Of a stretch of 45,255 bases of DNA, positions 23,573-31,483 are shown piece after piece. Numbering within the stretch: the stretch's first letter is position 1; each line of letters opens with the position of its first letter. The stretch is from CALVGQ01 sp964369385. GTDB taxonomy: Bacteria > Bacillota_I > Bacilli_A > Erysipelotrichales > Erysipelotrichaceae. The notes beneath the pieces are model-generated. The model was not told the origin of the DNA. It saw nothing but the letters and a program-made list of their open reading frames with translations, and did not search any database. Position numbers and translations under genes: made by a program. Where the stretch lies: positions 1 through 45,255 of the forward strand of contig CAYJEY010000018.1 in assembly GCA_964369385.1 (NCBI GenBank), in the 5' to 3' direction.

Positions 23573-24403
23573 CTAGCTTAACTTTCTTCGAAGATAAGTA
23601 CTTAACTGATCAATAATGAGTACTGCAATAAATAAAGTGAATAATACAGTTCCAAGACTTTCATAATCACGAAAACCCACACGTTCATTAATTACAATAC
23701 CAAGTCCACCAGCTCCTACATATCCAAGTATTGCCGCAGCTCTAACATTTATCTCAAAGCAGTATAAACTGTGACTTAAATAAGTTGGTAAAATCTGAGG
23801 AATACATGCTGTTCTAAAAGCAGAGAATTTACTACAACCTAGTGATTCAAGTGCTTCATAAGCTTTTAAATCGATTGTTTCAATGCTCTCGAATAACATT
23901 TTCCCCACAATTCCAAACGTAAACAGTGAAATTGCAACTGTTCCTGCAAATGCACCCAAACCAAAAAACAAACCAAATAACGATGCTAGAATTAATGTTG
24001 GTATTGTACGGATTAAACCAAACATAAAACGAAGTGTACTCACTACTACTTTATTTTTATTGATATTACTAGAAGCTAATATCGCTAGCGGTAATGCTAA
24101 TGTACTACCAATAATTGAACCTAAAAGTGACATTTGAATTGTCTCAATTAGTGGTTCAATAACTTTTGGAAGAAAACTAAAATTTGGATTAAAGATCTTT
24201 CCTAAAATAACAAACAATTGATGAAATCTCTCAATTACGATTGAAAGATCAAACTCTGTTAATGAAAGTGAAATAGCCACAACAATCACAAGACAAACAC
24301 AAATTAGTGGAAGACGCGATTTTGGACGACTCACTTGATGCCCATTATTAAGCGTGATTAGTTCTGGCTTAAATATACGATCAAATAATTTTTCTTTTTT
24401 CAT
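23573..24403 (-). CDS. phnE: PhnE-type ABC permease (first copy)
   Basis: A 276-residue permease of the same family as the next gene, with a cytoplasmic N-terminal extension (about 40 residues) before the first helix. EAA loop: LESLGCSKFSAFRTACIPQI. The C-terminal part AAAILGYVGAGGLGIVINER is typical of PhnE. Two permeases in tandem are common in Bacillota Phn-type loci. It starts 9 bases after phnC. Confidence 0.9.
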   Translation of the reverse strand: MKKEKLFDRIFKPELITLNNGHQVSRPKSRLPLICVCLVIVVAISLSLTEFDLSIVIERFHQLFVILGKIFNPNFSFLPKVIEPLIETIQMSLLGSIIGSTLALPLAILASSNINKNKVVVSTLRFMFGLIRTIPTLILASLFGLFFGLGAFAGTVAISLFTFGIVGKMLFESIETIDLKAYEALESLGCSKFSAFRTACIPQILPTYLSHSLYCFEINVRAAAILGYVGAGGLGIVINERVGFRDYESLGTVLFTLFIAVLIIDQLSTYLRRKLS

Positions 24404-24412
24404 GATACACCT

Positions 24413-25171
24413 CTATTGTTCCGCTTTAGGAATTTCTTTTCCATTATAGACAATATCAAGTACTTCCTCCGTTACAAGACTTGCAGGTCCATCATATACG
24501 ACCTCACCAGCACGTACCCCAATTACGCGATCAGCGTACTCAAGTGCTAAATCAACATGATGAATATTGATTAAAATAGAGATATTCATCTCTTTATTGA
24601 TACGTTTAAAATCACTCATTACTGCTTTTGCAGTTACTGGATCCAGCGCTGCAACTGGTTCATCTGCGAGGATGATAGACGGGTTTTGATTCAATGTACG
24701 CGCAAGCGCAACACGTTGTTGTTGCCCCCCTGATAATTGGTCACATCGATTATATGCTTTCTCTAAAATCCCCACTTTATCTAACGCCTCAAGTGCACTC
24801 ATTTTTTCTTCTTTTGTATATATTCCTAACAAAGTACGATACCATGGAATATCAGGCACAACACTTGATAACACATTGTTAAGTGCTGTAGAGCGTGTGA
24901 CTAAATTGAATGATTGGAAAATCATCCCTATTTTTCTTCTAAATTTTCTTAAATTTTTACCACTAAGTGAATTCACTTCTATACCGTCCACTAGCACTTT
25001 TCCGCCAGTAACATCGTGCATGCGGTTGACTGTACGAATAAGCGTTGACTTACCCGCTCCTGATAATCCAATGATTGCCACAAATTCCCCTTGATTTATC
25101 GTTAAAGATACATCAATTAGCCCCTTTACTCCATTTGGATATGTTTTACTTGCATTAATAAATTCAATCAT
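24413..25171 (-). CDS. phnC: PhnC-type ABC transporter ATPase
   Basis: A 252-residue ATPase with Walker A GLSGAGKST (35-43), Q-loop IFQSFNLV, signature LSGGQQQRVALART, Walker B IILADEPVAALD and the H-loop region NIHHVDLAL. It belongs to the phosphonate-importer class (about 250 residues, LVTRSTALNNVLS after the Q-loop). It energises the two PhnE-like permeases downstream. The ribosome binding site AGAGGACG precedes it. An intra-operon terminator lies between it and phnD. Confidence 0.93.
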   Translation of the reverse strand: MIEFINASKTYPNGVKGLIDVSLTINQGEFVAIIGLSGAGKSTLIRTVNRMHDVTGGKVLVDGIEVNSLSGKNLRKFRRKIGMIFQSFNLVTRSTALNNVLSSVVPDIPWYRTLLGIYTKEEKMSALEALDKVGILEKAYNRCDQLSGGQQQRVALARTLNQNPSIILADEPVAALDPVTAKAVMSDFKRINKEMNISILINIHHVDLALEYADRVIGVRAGEVVYDGPASLVTEEVLDIVYNGKEIPKAEQ

Positions 25172-25225
25172 ATTTTCGTCCTCTTACTATATCTTAATTA
25201 TAAAATAATATTTGCATACTTCAAT

Positions 25226-25254
25226 AAAAAAACGAGGTAGCTTTAACTACCTCG
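25226..25254 (-). terminator. Terminator between phnD and phnC
   Basis: Minus-strand stem of eight pairs (CGAGGTAG/CTACCTCG, 25247-25254 with 25233-25240), 6-base loop, then seven T. It sits just after the phnD stop codon and should reduce transcription of phnC-E-E relative to phnD. Confidence 0.85.
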
Positions 25255-25261
25255 TGCTTTT

Positions 25262-26347
25262 TTACTCAATTACCGCTTCTAATGCTGATCTTGCACCATC
25301 GTAATCTGAATCAACTGCTGGTGTATATCCTGTATGAGAATATACTGAGAAGATTTCTAATCCTTCTTCTGTTCCAATCACGCTGATTAAAGCATTTTGT
25401 AGTGCAGCGATGAATTCTTCATTATAGACATCTTCATTTGCTTTTGTTACTGCTACTGTATCATTGTAGATTCCATCTGTTACTCCGATAACGTTTAATT
25501 CGTTCCAGATTGTTCCTTCACGACCTAAACCAGCTTTCCCAGTTTCATCTTCTTCTGTTGTAGGAATATTCCATGAAAGTTCATAATCGTTACGACCATC
25601 TGCATAACACACAATAATATCAACTTCTTCTGCAGCTGCTTGAGCAAATGCAGTACCATAACCTGAATCTAATGGTACAAGGTTAGATAGATCAGATAGT
25701 TTTTTTCCATCATAGTTTTCCATTAACCATAAAGTTGGATAGATATAACCTGCTGAACTTGAAGTTTTTTGAACTGCCCAAGTTGCTTTATCTAAATCTT
25801 CCCAAGTTAATTCTTCACCATTATTTACTTTTTCTGCCAATTCTTGACCGTATGCTGATGGCGTAGCATAAATTAATGAACGGTAATAAGCTACTTGATC
25901 TTCAACTTTTACTGTTGCATTTTCATCACCGTTCCATGTAGCTGGATCTTCAGAATCATTTGATAATCCCGAACGAGTTGCAGTTAATACTACATCAACT
26001 TCATCACTAAATAATGCATATGTACCACCTGGTAACCATCCAATATCTACTGTACCTGCAGCCATTGCTTCTCCTGTTGCATCATAGTTGCTTCCTACTG
26101 TAATATTGATTTCGTTAACATCATACCCTTCTTCTGCTAATGCAACTTGTAATAATTCAGGTAAGTTTGCTGTACCTTGAATAATTACATCCGCATCTTT
26201 TGATGGAACGAATTGGATTTCTAAATCCTCAATCACAATGTTTCCAGTTTCACTTGTTTCTCCATCTGTTGATGTATCGTCATTACTAGATGAACTACAT
26301 CCTGCTGCTAAAACCAATACTAACAGCATTGCAAGAAATTTTTTCAT
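25262..26347 (-). CDS. phnD: PhnD-type substrate-binding lipoprotein
   Basis: A 361-residue lipoprotein with lipobox LAAGC (Cys17) and a Ser/Asp-rich linker, then a type II binding-protein fold. Family motifs: IQFVPSKDADVI (start of the fold), GTVDIGWLPGGTYAL and LTATRSG (ligand pocket strand), and QKTSSSAGYIYPTLWL, where Ser residues contact the oxyanion. Members bind phosphonates, phosphite or phosphate esters. No C-P lyase or phosphonatase gene is near, so the true ligand is open. The start follows ATGGAGGAGAAAGAAGA. First gene of the transporter unit. Confidence 0.92.
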   Translation of the reverse strand: MKKFLAMLLVLVLAAGCSSSSNDDTSTDGETSETGNIVIEDLEIQFVPSKDADVIIQGTANLPELLQVALAEEGYDVNEINITVGSNYDATGEAMAAGTVDIGWLPGGTYALFSDEVDVVLTATRSGLSNDSEDPATWNGDENATVKVEDQVAYYRSLIYATPSAYGQELAEKVNNGEELTWEDLDKATWAVQKTSSSAGYIYPTLWLMENYDGKKLSDLSNLVPLDSGYGTAFAQAAAEEVDIIVCYADGRNDYELSWNIPTTEEDETGKAGLGREGTIWNELNVIGVTDGIYNDTVAVTKANEDVYNEEFIAALQNALISVIGTEEGLEIFSVYSHTGYTPAVDSDYDGARSALEAVIE

Positions 26348-26366
26348 TCTTCTTTCTCCTCCATAT

Positions 26367-26385
26367 TGTAGACAGTCTACATGTA
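26367..26385. promoter_or_regulatory. Palindromic operator candidate at the phnD start site
   Basis: Perfect inverted repeat TGTAGAC-A-GTCTACA (26367-26381) overlapping a second palindrome TACATGTA (26378-26385). It lies directly at the predicted transcription start of phnD, so a bound repressor would block initiation. The cognate regulator is not identifiable here. Confidence 0.55.
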
Positions 26386-26386
26386 A

Positions 26387-26415
26387 AGTATGTACTTATT
26401 CATCTTTTTTGTCAA
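26387..26415 (-). promoter_or_regulatory. Promoter of the phnD unit
   Basis: Minus strand TTGACA (26410-26415, consensus), 17-base spacer, CATACT (26387-26392). Confidence 0.7.
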
Positions 26416-26459
26416 TAATATTGAGTATTGTTAATTTTTTTTTACAAAACTATTGGACG

Positions 26460-26487
26460 TAAAAAAACTACGATGAACGTAGTTTTT
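26460..26487 (-). terminator. Terminator after pgi
   Basis: Minus-strand ten-pair stem (26478-26487 with 26463-26472), 5-base loop, T run (A at 26461-26467). It isolates the pgi unit from phnD. Confidence 0.85.
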
Positions 26488-26491
26488 CTAA

Positions 26492-27766
26492 TTATTTTTT
26501 TCCAAGTAGACGGAACATATTTTTCTTATATACCTCAACTCCAGGTTGATTAAATGGATTTACATCTAGTAATAAGCAAGTCATTGCACATGCTTTAAAG
26601 AAGAAATAACACATGTATCCAAATGAGTAAGCGCTCATATCTTCAAGCGTTAAGATTAAGTTAGGTACACTTCCTGTATCAACATGTGCTTCAAGTGTTC
26701 CTTGGCATGCCATTTTATTAACCCAATCTAAACTTTTTCCGGCAAGATAATTCATGTTATCTAAATCATCTACATCACTTGGGAACTCCCCATCAATTGT
26801 TGGTTTATCGACAAGTAACAATGTTTCAAATAATACTTTTTTTCCTTCTTGAACAAATTGTCCAAGTGAGTGTAAATCAGTTGAGAAGTTGGCACTACAA
26901 GGTAGTACTCCTTTTCCTTCTTTACATTCTGATTCTCCAAATAATTGTTTCCACCATTCTGCAATCATTGCCATTTGTGGTTCATATGATACTAACATCT
27001 CAGCATCTTTTCCTTGGTTTTGAAGAATACGACGAGCTACAGCATATTGATATGCTACATTCTTTGATAAATCTTCTGTATCAAAATCAGCTTGAGCTTG
27101 TGCACATCCACGCATTAATTCTTCTACATCAATACCAGCAATCGCAAGTGGTAATAATCCCACAGGTGTAATTACAGAGAATCTCCCCCCAATGTTATCA
27201 GGAATAACAAAAGTTTCATACCCTTCTTTTGTCGCCATTTCTTTTAATGTTCCACGCTCTTTATCAGTAGTTGCAATAATACGCGTTTTACATTCTTCTT
27301 TACCATATTTATTTTCCATCATTTGACGAATCATACGGAAAGCCATTGCCGTTTCAGTTGTTGTTCCTGATTTAGAAATAACGTTACAAACTACAGATTT
27401 ATTTTCAATATATTTTTCTATTTGTTTAAAGTATGTACTTGAGAAAGTATTCCCAATAAAAATAATTTCCATTTTTTCTTGAGGATAAAGTCCTTTAACC
27501 ATCTCATAAGCAGCACGAGCACCTAAATAAGACCCACCAATACCACAAACTAATAATACTTCACATTTATCTTTTACATTATTGGCAACCTCAAGCATAT
27601 GTTTAAATTCAGCTTTATCATAATCTTGTGGCCATGTTACCCACCCAATATAATCGTTTCCTTTACAACTTTGATCTTGTATTGAACGATGAACTTTAGT
27701 CACTGCTTCTTGATAACTTGCGATGTCTTCTTGTAAAAATGCATGTGTTACATCAAATTTAATCAT
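26492..27766 (-). CDS. pgi: Glucose-6-phosphate isomerase
   Basis: A 424-residue glycolytic enzyme, in the short size class usual for Bacillota. SIS-fold sugar-phosphate binding: GIGGSYLGA (75-83) and SKSGTTTET (131-139); then GGRFSVITPVGLLP, the catalytic-glutamate region near FGESE, and a C-terminal GVEVYKKNMF with the catalytic Lys. The start ATG lies in the last codons of the S1-domain gene (8-base overlap), with AAGGAGATAGAAA upstream, so the two are co-translated. Confidence 0.96.
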   Translation of the reverse strand: MIKFDVTHAFLQEDIASYQEAVTKVHRSIQDQSCKGNDYIGWVTWPQDYDKAEFKHMLEVANNVKDKCEVLLVCGIGGSYLGARAAYEMVKGLYPQEKMEIIFIGNTFSSTYFKQIEKYIENKSVVCNVISKSGTTTETAMAFRMIRQMMENKYGKEECKTRIIATTDKERGTLKEMATKEGYETFVIPDNIGGRFSVITPVGLLPLAIAGIDVEELMRGCAQAQADFDTEDLSKNVAYQYAVARRILQNQGKDAEMLVSYEPQMAMIAEWWKQLFGESECKEGKGVLPCSANFSTDLHSLGQFVQEGKKVLFETLLLVDKPTIDGEFPSDVDDLDNMNYLAGKSLDWVNKMACQGTLEAHVDTGSVPNLILTLEDMSAYSFGYMCYFFFKACAMTCLLLDVNPFNQPGVEVYKKNMFRLLGKK

Positions 27767-28127
27767 TTTCTATCTCCTTCTTGGCTTGTTTAATCCATTG
27801 ATCCATAGCATTTGCAATTGATTGAAATCCAATTTGATTACAAATTCCATAATGTTTACGATGTCGAGCTTTGGATTTTCTAAGTGTAGTATGTTGGAGT
27901 GCTTTTAGTGATAAGCGAGCTTGCTGCCCACATTCATCAATATCAATAACTTTCACTCGAACAGAGTCTTTAATATTCACAAAGTTTTTAACATCTTTTA
28001 CAAATCCATCAGATATCTCAGAAATGTGAATAAGTCCTGATGTATGCTCATCAATAACCACAAATGCGCCATACGGTTGAATACCACTCACAGTTCCCTC
28101 AACAATTTGTCCAATTTTCAATTGCAT
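27759..28127 (-). CDS. yugI: S1-domain RNA-binding protein (YugI/CvfD-like)
   Basis: A 122-residue protein with one S1 domain (about 3-76: GQIVEGTVSGIQPYGAFVVI and GLIHISEIS), then a basic segment (LRKSKARHRKHYG) and a helical tail. B. subtilis YugI (general stress protein 13) and S. pneumoniae CvfD have this make-up and associate with ribosomes or regulate mRNAs. It lies 16 bases after the patatin gene and overlaps pgi. The neighbourhood with pgi is plausible for Bacillota. Confidence 0.82.
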   Translation of the reverse strand: MQLKIGQIVEGTVSGIQPYGAFVVIDEHTSGLIHISEISDGFVKDVKNFVNIKDSVRVKVIDIDECGQQARLSLKALQHTTLRKSKARHRKHYGICNQIGFQSIANAMDQWIKQAKKEIEND

Positions 28128-28143
28128 ATCTCTATCTCCAATC

Positions 28144-29463
28144 CTAAACTATTATATCATCATTCCAAGTATTTTCACTATATTTTTGCATCCAAGTCAC
28201 AAGTAAGATAGCAGCGCAACACTCTTGTGGGAAAAAGCGAATAATTGCTCGAACACGTGTATTCATTTTACCTTTAAGTAAGATCGATGTAATTAAAAAA
28301 ACTAGTTGTCGCTCACTCAATGCATTACGAATTTGAAGTACTCTTTCGAAATTAAATTGCTTCAATCCTTCTTCTTGATATAATTCACTTTTTTGGGCTT
28401 CTTGATATAAGTAACATGCACTGCGAACACAAGTGCTAGCATCTAATGGTTCTATACTAAGAATATTCAATAAATGAACCAGAATATCTACTCCAAAATA
28501 AGCAAATTTCAAGTCATTTTCCATCTGATTATTTCTCATTTTCCGAAGTAACGTTGTACATGGTTGTGCTTTTTCAATATTATTCACAACTTGAAATTTT
28601 TTATTGTATTGTATTTCTATTTGAAACAAACGTTGTACATATAACTCGCAAAACTCTGATGGGAGTGAATTCAAGTGAAATGTAGCTCGATACCCTTCAT
28701 ACTTGCCGAGTGCTTTTAATGTGTCATAATAACCCATTTCAATTCGTGTATTCATTCGCTTTTTATCAAAATCAAAAAATGATCCTAAATCTTCTTTTGG
28801 ATAAATATAAGTAATTCGCTCTCGTGCTTGAAAAACTGGGTGTGTTATATGATGATTTAAATCTACCACAATTAATTCTTCAGCACCCATATGCATCGCC
28901 AATTCAACTGGACAATTATCAGAGTATCCACCATCGATAAATGTTTTTTCTCCAATTTTGCACACAGGAAAAGCGGGGAAACAACTCGCACTTGCAAGTA
29001 AATATGAAGCCATTTCACCTCTTGAAATTTGATGCTTACTAAGCATTACTGGTCGGTTCTTGGCAACTTCAAACACCACCAATCCAAAATCAACCTTAGA
29101 ATCATACAACTTATCCAGATGTAGACAATCATTGATAAGTTGTATTAGTGGGCTGTGATCCATGCACTTATTACCTAATGCTTGACGAAAAAAACGCAAT
29201 ACCTCATTTCTATTTTCTACAATGGCTTCCAAATCATAAGGAATGGATACACCATTAGCAATCACATCTTCAATCCTAATGCGTTCGAATAACTCAATAA
29301 CTTTTTGCGTTTGATTTTGGGCAACCATACACCCCACTAATGCACCAATACTAGTTCCTGTGACAACCTCGAATTCAATTCCACATTCTTGTAGTGCTTT
29401 TAATGCTCCAGAATGATATGCCCCTCTAGCAGCACCCCCACCCAATACAAGTCCTCTTTTCAT
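28144..29463 (-). CDS. Patatin-like phospholipase family protein
   Basis: A 439-residue protein with an N-terminal patatin domain: oxyanion-hole GGGAARGAY (8-16), nucleophile elbow GTSIG (36-40, Ser38) and the catalytic Asp in FIDGGY (175-180, Asp177). These give a complete Ser-Asp dyad, so lipid acyl hydrolase activity is expected. The C-terminal half (about 260-439) is helical with a possible hydrophobic region but no recognised domain. There is no signal peptide. It heads a unit with the S1-domain gene and pgi. Ribosome binding site: AATAGGAGGAAATTGCC. Confidence 0.88.
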   Translation of the reverse strand: MKRGLVLGGGAARGAYHSGALKALQECGIEFEVVTGTSIGALVGCMVAQNQTQKVIELFERIRIEDVIANGVSIPYDLEAIVENRNEVLRFFRQALGNKCMDHSPLIQLINDCLHLDKLYDSKVDFGLVVFEVAKNRPVMLSKHQISRGEMASYLLASASCFPAFPVCKIGEKTFIDGGYSDNCPVELAMHMGAEELIVVDLNHHITHPVFQARERITYIYPKEDLGSFFDFDKKRMNTRIEMGYYDTLKALGKYEGYRATFHLNSLPSEFCELYVQRLFQIEIQYNKKFQVVNNIEKAQPCTTLLRKMRNNQMENDLKFAYFGVDILVHLLNILSIEPLDASTCVRSACYLYQEAQKSELYQEEGLKQFNFERVLQIRNALSERQLVFLITSILLKGKMNTRVRAIIRFFPQECCAAILLVTWMQKYSENTWNDDIIV

Positions 29464-29485
29464 GGCAATTTCCTCCTATTATTTC

Positions 29486-29494
29486 ATTATATCA
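29486..29494 (-). promoter_or_regulatory. Extended -10 promoter of the patatin-yugI-pgi unit
   Basis: Minus strand TGA-TATAAT. No good -35 at 16-18 bases; the extended -10 may compensate. Confidence 0.5.
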
Positions 29495-29557
29495 CATAAA
29501 AAAAATCTCATTCTTGTTCATATCGAAATAGTTTGATGTGTATTTTTTCAAAGGATA

Positions 29558-29566
29558 TGCTATACT
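29558..29566 (+). promoter_or_regulatory. Extended -10 promoter of the yuiD-nfu unit
   Basis: TGC-TATACT. The -35 at the expected distance (GTGTAT) is weak. The start would be near 29573, with ribosome binding site GAGAAGAGG following. Confidence 0.5.
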
Positions 29567-29593
29567 TATTGAGGAAATGAGAAGAGGTATTTT

Positions 29594-30049
29594 ATGATAG
29601 AATTTTCACCACTCATTGTAGCATTAAGTGCAAATATCACTGCTCAAATTGTTAAACCCATATTTCATTATCGATTTCATAAAGAGTGGGATATAGATAT
29701 AATTTTTGACAGTGGAGGTTTTCCTAGTTCACATACAGCTACTGTAGTTGCCCTTGCCTCAAGTATCGGCATCATTGAAGGGCTTAGCTCATCTATATTT
29801 GCAGTTGCCTTTGCCTTTGCCTTAATTGTTTGTTATGACGCGGCAAATGTTCGCTATTATGCTGGACAAAACATCAAAATAACTCAACAGCTAATTAAAG
29901 ATATCCAAGATTTAACCCACACAAAATTGACTGATCCGATCTATTTAACAAGAGTAAAAAATGTACTTGGTCATAAATGGATTGAAGTTATTGGTGGTTT
30001 TATATGGGGATTAGCAAATGTTGCAATTTGGTACTATTTAACTTTATAG
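29594..30049 (+). CDS. yuiD: Divergent PAP2-family membrane protein (YuiD, DUF212)
   Basis: A 151-residue membrane protein with about four helices. Family signatures: ALSANITAQIVKPIFHY (11-27), SGGFPSSHTATVVALA (with His of the PAP2-like centre) and LIVCYDAANVRYYAGQ. The family is distantly related to PAP2 acid phosphatases, but the reaction is unproven. It precedes nfu by 12 bases with GGAGCAC in the gap, so they are co-transcribed. Confidence 0.85.
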   Translation: MIEFSPLIVALSANITAQIVKPIFHYRFHKEWDIDIIFDSGGFPSSHTATVVALASSIGIIEGLSSSIFAVAFAFALIVCYDAANVRYYAGQNIKITQQLIKDIQDLTHTKLTDPIYLTRVKNVLGHKWIEVIGGFIWGLANVAIWYYLTL

Positions 30050-30061
30050 AATGGAGCACAC

Positions 30062-30292
30062 ATGAAAACAATCGAGGAAAAAATTGTTGAAACACTTGAA
30101 AAAATTCGTCCTTATATTCAAAGAGATGGCGGAGATGTAGAATTTGTAAACTTTGAAGATGGAATCGTCTATGTTCGTATGCTTGGAGCATGTTCAGATT
30201 GTCTAGCTTTAGATGACACGCTAAAAGATGGAATTGAAGCTATCTTACTAGATGAAGTAGAAGGTGTCGTTGAAGTTCGCTTAGCTGTATAA
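30062..30292 (+). CDS. nfu: Nfu-type Fe-S scaffold protein (NifU C-terminal domain)
   Basis: A 76-residue stand-alone NifU C-terminal domain. It carries the cluster-binding CSDC motif (Cys42 and Cys45) in MLGACSDCLALDDTLKDG, and IQRDGGDVEFV (19-29) of the family. It carries and delivers 4Fe-4S clusters, a service relevant to RnfB/RnfC in this genome. A GAAA-loop terminator follows. Confidence 0.93.
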   Translation: MKTIEEKIVETLEKIRPYIQRDGGDVEFVNFEDGIVYVRMLGACSDCLALDDTLKDGIEAILLDEVEGVVEVRLAV

Positions 30293-30315
30293 ACCTGAGA
30301 AATCAGGTTTTTTTA
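30291..30315 (+). terminator. Terminator after nfu
   Basis: Eight-pair stem (30291-30298 / 30303-30310) with GAAA tetraloop, then a run of T. Confidence 0.88.
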
Positions 30316-30972
30316 TATGATTTTTTCAAACAGCATTGAAGGTAACTCTCCCGGTGCTACTTGAATCACAAGTGGAATACGGCACTCAATAGGCATTGTC
30401 TCCACAAGAAATGGAGTAATTACTGTCAATTGTGTCTGTAACATTAAATCAATTTGAACCACTGTACTATTTATTCCATAAGGCGTCGTAGTTACTTGAA
30501 TCTCACCATAGTTTGTATGAAGTACTTTGAGATGCACATCAATTGAAGGACCCATTTGTGCAAATATAGCAATACCACTAAAATAGCCCAACGGAATAGA
30601 ATGAATAATTCCTCGATCATAATAAACAATGTGAGTGTTCGGGTCTTCTTCCCCATTTGAAATAGCAGCCAATGATTGTGCAGATGCTTCCAACCCAGTA
30701 GCTAAAATTTGATTCAACTTCATTGTGTTGTAGTTGATTCCAATCACTTTCCCACTTTCATCATAAGTAAGATAAACTAAATCAGTTGTATCAATTTGAA
30801 GAGAGTTAATAGATTGAATAATCACATTTGTTGCCGCATTACTTGCCTCAACTTTAGCGATGCTTTGCACTTGTGGTTTGATTTGATTATTAATCAAAAT
30901 GACCATGGATGTGGGAATAGCAATGAGAATTAACACAAGTGTAATCACCATCAATTTTCTTTTAATTTTCAT
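30313..30972 (-). CDS. yunB: Sporulation protein YunB
   Basis: A 219-residue membrane-anchored protein (helix about 8-28) resembling YunB, a mother-cell sporulation protein of B. subtilis controlled by sigma-E. Family features are INNQIKPQVQSIAKVEASNAA just after the anchor, and in the C-terminal half TPYGINSTVVQIDLMLQ and PLVIQVAPGELP. It overlaps yunC by 11 bases, has no obvious own ribosome binding site and is probably coupled. The same gene order (yunC next to yunB) is known in B. subtilis. It supports an endospore-forming host. Confidence 0.85.
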   Translation of the reverse strand: MKIKRKLMVITLVLILIAIPTSMVILINNQIKPQVQSIAKVEASNAATNVIIQSINSLQIDTTDLVYLTYDESGKVIGINYNTMKLNQILATGLEASAQSLAAISNGEEDPNTHIVYYDRGIIHSIPLGYFSGIAIFAQMGPSIDVHLKVLHTNYGEIQVTTTPYGINSTVVQIDLMLQTQLTVITPFLVETMPIECRIPLVIQVAPGELPSMLFEKII

Positions 30973-31258
30973 GTATTTTCAATATCGCATCTCGCCCACT
31001 TAGTGATAGGTCAATTCCTTTCTTAAACGCAATTTTAGATACAGCAATAAGTTGATTCTCTAATAATGACTCTGGTGTTCTTCCTCTACTTTGACACACT
31101 GCTGCTTCCCCTTTTTTATCTATCGCCTCAATAGACCAATACTCATCCAGCAGGATCACTTTCGTACTATAGATCACATGCGATGTGATGTGCGGAAGTT
31201 TTATTTTTATACACATCAATTCGATACGATTCACTTGTATGATACTTATCTCAACCAT
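30962..31258 (-). CDS. yunC: DUF1805 protein (YunC-like)
   Basis: A 98-residue soluble protein. The C-terminal part GRTPESLLENQLIAVSKIAF then GIDLSLSGRDAILKI follows the YunC/DUF1805 pattern (xRTIDQLLxxPLxSVTxxAxxLGI...GMxGxEAL). The N-terminal strands (IKLPHITSHVIYSTKVI) are more divergent. Function unknown. The start ATG 31258 is 5 bases after GAGGTG; an in-frame ATG seven codons earlier lies before this site. First gene of the yunC-yunB unit. Confidence 0.72.
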   Translation of the reverse strand: MVEISIIQVNRIELMCIKIKLPHITSHVIYSTKVILLDEYWSIEAIDKKGEAAVCQSRGRTPESLLENQLIAVSKIAFKKGIDLSLSGRDAILKIHEN

Positions 31259-31273
31259 CTCATCACCTCTTTT

Positions 31274-31302
31274 TATCATATGAGAGAAAAAATATGTTAT
31301 GC
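31274..31302 (-). promoter_or_regulatory. Sigma-E-like promoter of yunC-yunB
   Basis: Minus strand GCATAAC (31296-31302), 13-base spacer, CATATGATA (31274-31282), resembling the mother-cell sigma-E/K pattern (CATAnnnTA at -10). As with the coat genes, it lies very close to the ribosome binding site. Confidence 0.35.
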
Positions 31303-31428
31303 AAAAAATAAAAATTCATGTTTTTTAAAAAACACCAAGTTTTTTTGTTGTTTTTTTAATTATTTTAGTAGTTTTTATGAATTCACTTAATTTTTTTAAG
31401 TGTTTTTTGTTATTTTTTTCAACTTTTA

Positions 31429-31456
31429 TTGACAAAACTCAAATTTATCATAAAAT
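31429..31456 (+). promoter_or_regulatory. Promoter of glnN
   Basis: TTGACA (31429-31434, consensus), 16-base spacer, TAAAAT (31451-31456). The preceding 120 bases are very AT-rich. I found no GlnR/TnrA-like site (TGTNAN7TNACA). Confidence 0.75.
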
Positions 31457-31483
31457 AATAATATCTAAAAAGGAGATAATAAA

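Noticed and set aside
26779..27171. 130-codon plus-strand open frame opposite pgi
   Set aside because: Low-complexity Leu/His/Gln composition and full overlap with pgi mark it as a shadow.
31384..31408. AT-rich hairpin with T run upstream of glnN as a terminator or attenuator
   Set aside because: No plus-strand gene or promoter feeds into it and the glnN promoter lies downstream; the 7-bp stem has only two G-C pairs.
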